NCBI GenBank assembly: GCA_021325095.1
Contig: JAJPHV010000115.1
Coordinates: forward strand, 1 to 64,000
From: Chloroflexota bacterium
GTDB lineage: Bacteria > Chloroflexota > Anaerolineae > Aggregatilineales > UBA2796
Length of the DNA: 64,000 bases
Direction of reading: 5' to 3'
Made by a program: the position numbers and the translations under genes. Under the pieces are notes generated by a model. The model was not told the origin of the DNA. It was given only the letters and a program-made list of their open reading frames with translations, and did not search any database. Shown here one piece after another: positions 60,124 to 64,000 of this stretch (positions are counted from its first letter, which is position 1; the number at the start of each line of letters is the position of its first letter).

Positions 60124-60220
60124 TCCGGCATAATGCTTACCTTTTCAAGTCGCGCACAATCACCTATCTGTATTGTCGTGATCGAATTCGCAAACTTTTC
60201 CTCGATTCAACTGCCTGTTA

Positions 60221-60239
60221 TTGCCTGTTTTTCAGGCAA
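60221..60239 (+). promoter_or_regulatory. hairpin and repeated TGCCTGTT in the VOC leader
   Basis: TTGCCTG (60221-60227), TTTTT, CAGGCAA (60233-60239): a perfect 7-bp stem in the untranslated leader. A second TGCCTGTT sits just upstream, 9 bases away. It may be a protein-binding site or a translation control hairpin. No known riboswitch fold was recognised in the leader. Confidence 0.35.
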
Positions 60240-60302
60240 GTTCAATTGAGAACACTGTGCTGACGCGCGGCGAGAGAAACTCATACCAGGATGGAGGTAC
60301 AT

Positions 60303-60686
60303 GTGGCACAACCCGATATGGTCGGTATGGTCGTGCGGGACATGGCAGCGACTCTGGCTTTCTACCGCCTGCTCGGCCTGGAAATTCCTGAAAGCGCCGA
60401 CAAAGAACCTCACGTCGAATACATCACACCCAGCGGCTTCCGCATCGCCTGGGATACGCAGGAGATGATTGTTGGCATTTATCCCGATTGGGTGGAACCG
60501 GTGGGGCAGCGCGTCAATCTGGCCTTCAAGTGCCAGAACGCCGCCGAGGTGAATAGCCTCTATAACGACCTTATCAGGCGTGGCTACGAAGGGTACAAAG
60601 CGCCCTGGGATGCCTTCTGGGGACAGCGCTACGCGGTCATCGTTGACCCGGACGGCAACCACGTGGACTTGTTCGCCGCGCTATAA
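60303..60686 (+). CDS. VOC-fold (glyoxalase-like) protein
   Basis: A 127-aa protein with the vicinal-oxygen-chelate fold: VGMVVRDMAATLAFYRLLGL in the first module, RVNLAFKCQNAAEVNSLY starting the second and VIVDPDGNHVDLFAAL at the end, where the Asp-Pro-Asp-Gly-Asn and final Asp/Leu resemble family members. Metal ligands are not clear, so an antibiotic-binding or non-enzymatic role is possible. ATG 60291 is in frame, but GGAGGT at 60292-60297 is well placed only for the GTG at 60303, which is preferred. It has no operon partner. Confidence 0.82.
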   Translation: MAQPDMVGMVVRDMAATLAFYRLLGLEIPESADKEPHVEYITPSGFRIAWDTQEMIVGIYPDWVEPVGQRVNLAFKCQNAAEVNSLYNDLIRRGYEGYKAPWDAFWGQRYAVIVDPDGNHVDLFAAL

Positions 60687-60792
60687 TGCCGGTTCGTTAT
60701 AAAAAGAATAATGCACGGAGTATACTTATTATAGACTATAGAGGGTCGAAGGCTGGAATTGCGATCATTGCCCAATAAAGGTCAGAAACTGG

Positions 60793-62031
60793 ATGATCCC
60801 TACCAACCCCGGTTCGTCCGACGACGGTGACACGCCTCAGTCCAGACGTGCGCCGCAGTTTTTGCCCGGCAGCAGGCAGATTTCGTTGGCAGCCCTGCGC
60901 GAACGTATCGAGGAAGAGTTCATCGCCGAAACCGCCGCGCGTCCAGACATCTTGCTCGACGCCAGCACCGAGCCAACCCGCCGCGATCTGATCCGCGAGG
61001 TGGCCGATTACGTGCTCGCCGTCGAGGGCCTCAATATCTCCCGTGCGGATCGGCTGGCTCTGCTGGACATGCTGTACGCCGACCTGTTCAGCCTCGGCCC
61101 GCTGGATAGCTTCCTGAACGACGAGACCATCACCGAATTGACCATCGACGGTCCGGATCGGGTTCACCTGCGGCGTGGCGCGGGCGACATGGCCGCCGCC
61201 GATGTCCGCTTCGACGATGGCGCACACCTGGAACGCACCGTGCGGCGCGTGCTGTTGATGGCTGGCACAGAACTAACCGAGCGCGATCCGTTTGTTGAGG
61301 TCGGCACACTGCTGCGCGGACGCCCGGCCCGGCTGACCGTTGCCGCGCCGCCGGCCAGCCCCTTGTTGCACGTCGAGGTGCGGCTGCACCCGCCTGAAAG
61401 GGCGACGATGGCGTCGTGCATCACGTCGGGTTTGCTGGACGAAGAGGCCGCTGCGCTGCTGGATCGCCTGCTCGCTGCCGGGCACGGCCTGATGATCGCC
61501 GGGGATGTGGGCACAGGCAAGACCACACTTTTGGAAGCGCTGCTGCCCTTGCTGCCTTCGGGGAGCATCTGTGTGGAGCGTTCCGCCGAGCTGCGTCTGC
61601 CGGAGGGCATCGAGCGGCTGGTGGCCGCGCCGCCTCTCGACTTCGCCGGGCAGATCAGTGCCGCGCTGGAGAGGCGACCCGCGTGGCTGGTGATCGACGA
61701 GATTCGTTTCGACGAGGCCCGCGCCATGTGGCAGGCGCTCACGGCGGATCAGGGGCCGCGCTGCCTGTGGGCTTTCCGGGGTGCAACCGATCCGGTACGG
61801 CTGCGTGCCGCGTTCAGTATGTCGGTGCGGCGTGCGCAGTCGGGCATCGAGCAGGAGTTCATTCACTCCGCGCTGCTGGATCGCCTGCCCTTTGTGGCTT
61901 TGATGGCCCGCCGCAACCAGCAGCTATCTCTCCTGAGCCTCAACGAATGGCAGCGCGACGAGCAGCAGCCAGATACGTTAACGCTGCGCACGCTGTGGCC
62001 GGGCGGCGCCGCACCGCTGCAGGCGATCTAG
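60793..62031 (+). CDS. CpaF/GspE-like ATPase, divergent
   Basis: A 412-aa secretion-type ATPase-like protein. The N-terminal domain (about 60-130) has LNISRADRLALLDMLYADLFSLGPLD and NDETITELTIDGPDRV, the usual CpaF N-domain. The ATPase domain has Walker A GDVGTGKTT (about residue 236), an Asp-box region CVERSAELRLPEG and a Walker-B-like VIDEIRFDEARAMWQAL. The usual GHxGSLxTxHAN histidine box, expected about 20 residues later, reads ADQGPRCLWAFRGA with no His, so catalysis may be altered. No Tad/type IV pilus gene is adjacent in the window, which is unusual for CpaF. ATG 60793. Confidence 0.8.
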   Translation: MIPTNPGSSDDGDTPQSRRAPQFLPGSRQISLAALRERIEEEFIAETAARPDILLDASTEPTRRDLIREVADYVLAVEGLNISRADRLALLDMLYADLFSLGPLDSFLNDETITELTIDGPDRVHLRRGAGDMAAADVRFDDGAHLERTVRRVLLMAGTELTERDPFVEVGTLLRGRPARLTVAAPPASPLLHVEVRLHPPERATMASCITSGLLDEEAAALLDRLLAAGHGLMIAGDVGTGKTTLLEALLPLLPSGSICVERSAELRLPEGIERLVAAPPLDFAGQISAALERRPAWLVIDEIRFDEARAMWQALTADQGPRCLWAFRGATDPVRLRAAFSMSVRRAQSGIEQEFIHSALLDRLPFVALMARRNQQLSLLSLNEWQRDEQQPDTLTLRTLWPGGAAPLQAI

Positions 62032-62181
62032 ACACAGCACTCATCGATTCTTTAATGTCCTTCAGCGGATTCGCGTCTATACTCGTGTAAGTGAAGCACG
62101 CAACTCCGGCCCAAGTCGTCCGTAAAGGGGAACAGGAGAGCCGTTGCCTGGTGTGCCAGACGCAATCACGAGGAGTGCCAG

Positions 62182-62559
62182 ATGGCCGAGAAAATGAAGA
62201 ACACGAACGTGCCGCCACAGCGCGGTATTGGCTTCTTCCGGCAATTGATCGAGCAGGTGCGCCTGAGTTGGGCACTGCTGCTGGATAACCGCGTGCCTCT
62301 GGTGGTCAAACTCATCCCACTGGGGGCCATTGCATACATTGTGTCGCCCATCGATCTGGTTCCCGACATCTTCCTGGGGCTTGGGCAGTTGGATGACTTG
62401 GGCATCTTGATGGCCGCGCTGACGACCTTCAACAGCCTTGCCCCCGGCTACGTGGTCGAGGAGCATCTGGCCCGAATCCGCGCTGGCAATGTCTACAATA
62501 TCAAGCGTGACAAAGCAGGCACGGTCATCGACGTCAAGCCCAAGCGGACGCAAGAATAG
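62182..62559 (+). CDS. DUF1232 (YkvA-like) membrane protein
   Basis: A 125-aa protein with the DUF1232 pattern YIVSPIDLVPDIFLGLGQLD (about residues 52-71) in a hydrophobic segment, preceded by RVPLVVKLIPLGAIA. The function of this family is not established; members are small integral or membrane-associated proteins. ATG 62182; upstream ACGAGGAGTGCCAG gives a good ribosome-binding site. It stands alone between the ATPase and dprA. Confidence 0.88.
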   Translation: MAEKMKNTNVPPQRGIGFFRQLIEQVRLSWALLLDNRVPLVVKLIPLGAIAYIVSPIDLVPDIFLGLGQLDDLGILMAALTTFNSLAPGYVVEEHLARIRAGNVYNIKRDKAGTVIDVKPKRTQE

Positions 62560-62630
62560 CCTGGAGGGTGCGCCTGCCTGATCATCTTCGGGTGCTGTGC
62601 CCTGCTGACAACAGGCTTGCCTCAGACTCC

Positions 62631-62659
62631 TTGACACGCCACAGCCCGCTTGCTATGCT
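62631..62659 (+). promoter_or_regulatory. consensus-like promoter of dprA
   Basis: TTGACA (62631-62636), ideal 17-base spacer, TATGCT (62654-62659). Transcription would start near 62666, downstream of the GTG at 62660, and so decides that the GTG at 62690 is the real start. Confidence 0.65.
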
Positions 62660-62689
62660 GTGCAGCCACTCAGCGGATGGGTAACCAGG

Positions 62690-63787
62690 GTGGATGAACA
62701 GACGCTGCGATACTGGATCGGCTTCAACCGGGCAAAGGGCATCGGCCCTGCTCGATTGCGGGCATTAGTTCAATATTTTGGCAATGTCGAAGCCGCCTGG
62801 AACGCCGACCCGGAACGCTGGAAAGCTGCCGGTCTGGATCATCGTTCGCTGACCAGTCTGCTTTCGACGCGCGCTACCTGCGACCTGGACGCCGAACTGC
62901 GTGCGGTTGAGCGGGCCGGGGCGCGCGCTATCACCCTCGATGACTCCGATTACCCGCCACTGCTGCGCAAGATTTACGACCCGCCGCCCGTCCTTTACGT
63001 CCGGGGTACGCTGACTGAGGCCGATCAGTGGGCCGTTGCTGTCGTCGGCACGCGCCGTGCCACCGCCTATGGCAAAACCGTAACCGAGGAAATCGTCACC
63101 CCGCTTGCCCGGCAAGGTGTTACCATCGTCAGTGGGCTGGCACGTGGCATCGACGCAGCGGCGCACCAGGCGGCCCTGGATGCAGGTGGGCGCACCATTG
63201 CCGTCATGGCAAACGGGATCGATCATGTCTACCCGCCGGAACACCGCCAGTTGGCCGAAGCCATTGTCGAACATGGCGCTTTGCTGACGGAACTGCCCCT
63301 CGGTTCGCGGCCTGAGCGTGGCTTGTTTGCGCCGCGCAACCGCATTGTGAGCGGCCTCAGCCTGGGTACACTGGTCGTGGAAGCGGCGGAGAAGAGCGGC
63401 GCACTGCTGACGGCGAACCAGGCGCTTGACCAGGGCCGGGATGTGTTCGCTGTGCCGGGCAACGTGCTTTCCCCGGCCAGCAAGGGCACAAACGCGCTGA
63501 TTCAAGCCGGAGCCAAACTTGTCACCAGCGCTGAAGACGTCCTGAGCGAATTGAACCCGGATCGCGTTCGCGCCGAAACCCGCACACAGCCCACACCCAT
63601 AGTGGCGGACAACGAGATCGAAGCGATCATCTTGCGCCACCTGTCCGTTGAACCGCAGCACGTCGATGAGTTATCGTATCAGAGTGGACTGCCGATCATG
63701 CAGGTCAACGCCACGCTGACCATCCTCGAATTAAAGGGCATGATCCGGCAGGTAGGAACGATGCAGTATGCCCTGTGCAGAGATTGA
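62690..63787 (+). CDS. dprA: DprA DNA-processing protein
   Basis: A 365-aa DprA/Smf protein. It loads RecA onto incoming single-stranded DNA in natural transformation. An N-terminal SAM-like region (RYWIGFNRAKGIGPARLRAL) precedes the Rossmann-like DprA domain (WAVAVVGTRRATAYG, SGLARGIDAAAHQAAL, FAPRNRIVSGLS, VEAAEKSGALLTANQA, VFAVPGNV), followed by a C-terminal winged-helix region (EIEAIILRHLSVEPQHVDELS). The start is GTG 62690 on the evidence of the promoter at 62631-62659; the in-frame GTG at 62660 would lie upstream of the transcript. The organism may take up DNA, or DprA may serve other RecA roles. ManC-type gene follows after 71 bases. Confidence 0.93.
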   Translation: MDEQTLRYWIGFNRAKGIGPARLRALVQYFGNVEAAWNADPERWKAAGLDHRSLTSLLSTRATCDLDAELRAVERAGARAITLDDSDYPPLLRKIYDPPPVLYVRGTLTEADQWAVAVVGTRRATAYGKTVTEEIVTPLARQGVTIVSGLARGIDAAAHQAALDAGGRTIAVMANGIDHVYPPEHRQLAEAIVEHGALLTELPLGSRPERGLFAPRNRIVSGLSLGTLVVEAAEKSGALLTANQALDQGRDVFAVPGNVLSPASKGTNALIQAGAKLVTSAEDVLSELNPDRVRAETRTQPTPIVADNEIEAIILRHLSVEPQHVDELSYQSGLPIMQVNATLTILELKGMIRQVGTMQYALCRD

Positions 63788-63858
63788 GGGACTGGTCTAG
63801 CCTGACTTCGCGGTACGGAATGATGAGTCGGATACTGTTCTAAGGAAAGCGAAACGAG

Positions 63859-64000
63859 ATGAATCATTACTATGCCTTGATCATGGCCGGGGGTGGCGGA
63901 ACGCGCCTGTGGCCGTTGAGCCGCCGGGATCGCCCCAAGCAGGTTCTGCCGCTGACCGAAGATCGCACGATGTTCCAGGTCACCGTCGAGCGGCTGGACG
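63859..64000 (+). CDS. manC: mannose-1-phosphate guanylyltransferase, 5' part
   Basis: The first 47 codons of a nucleotidyltransferase: MNHYYALIMAGGGGTRLWPL, then SRRDRPKQVLPL. The GGGGTRLWPLSR...PKQ pattern is the GTP/sugar-phosphate signature of ManC-type enzymes, which make GDP-mannose from mannose-1-phosphate. ATG 63859; AAGGAAAG lies about 11 bases upstream. The rest is outside the window. GDP-mannose would supply envelope mannosyltransferases such as the GT39-like proteins here, but that link is inference. Confidence 0.88.
   Translation, partial: MNHYYALIMAGGGGTRLWPLSRRDRPKQVLPLTEDRTMFQVTVERLD

Overview
The window is GC-rich, gene-dense bacterial chromosome, most likely from a Chloroflexota bacterium (Anaerolineae-like). 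This is inferred from gene style, not from a marker gene: several Ser/Thr kinases with extracellular sensor parts, many WSPDG (PD40/TolB-type) propeller proteins, Thr/Pro-rich linkers, a LuxR/NB-ARC giant regulator, binding-protein-dependent sugar ABC transporters without a local ATPase, and GC-rich hairpin repeats of a kind I associate with that phylum. No rRNA, tRNA, CRISPR array or complete insertion sequence was seen.

Layout. 1-2.8 kb: the 5' part of a FAD amine oxidase (minus) diverges from a GATase1-like protein and an alkaline-phosphatase-superfamily enzyme. 3-7.1 kb (minus): a membrane-anchored propeller protein and a 961-aa LuxR-type regulator with a HTH at both ends. 7.2-14 kb: a secreted protein, a CDF metal transporter, a CarH-like B12-binding MerR regulator, an SDR/VOC pair, a collagen-like secreted protein and an MFS transporter. 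14.1-19.7 kb (minus): an operon of three Ser/Thr kinases plus an alpha/beta-hydrolase that has lost its nucleophile. 19.8-25.5 kb: a strong promoter with a palindromic operator drives an FtsX-type permease without a partner ATPase, followed by a lipoprotein made of two fused solute-binding domains. 25.6-28.3 kb (minus): a ROK sugar kinase and a GMC oxidoreductase. 28.6-37.1 kb: a 2,816-aa surface protein (DUF11-like and SdrD_B-like repeats, C-terminal LPSTG). 37.2-41.8 kb: a zinc-ribbon protein, a kinase-propeller fusion and a membrane protein. 41.8-48.8 kb (plus): threonine dehydratase, a Trm112-like protein, a lipoprotein, a site-2 protease, a lytic transglycosylase and a GT39-like glycosyltransferase. 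48.9-57.7 kb (minus): a second glycosyltransferase, then, read from 57.7 kb downwards, a sugar-ABC operon (Tat-exported binding protein, two permeases, hydrolase/acyl-CoA-ligase fusion, MenG). 57.9-64 kb (plus): a propeller protein, a VOC protein, an orphan CpaF-like ATPase, a DUF1232 protein, DprA and the start of a ManC-type guanylyltransferase.

How the parts may work together. Most of the window concerns the cell surface and sensing: kinases that carry extracellular domains, secreted repeat proteins, envelope glycosyltransferases and peptidoglycan turnover. Strong candidates for something undescribed are the kinase operon with its pseudo-hydrolase and shared extracellular domain, the permease plus tandem-binding-protein pair under a palindromic operator, and the LPSTG giant. 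Ten hexamer-based promoters are proposed, three of them with a TAGAAT -10 box. All functions rest on motif reading by eye; no database search or structure prediction was run.
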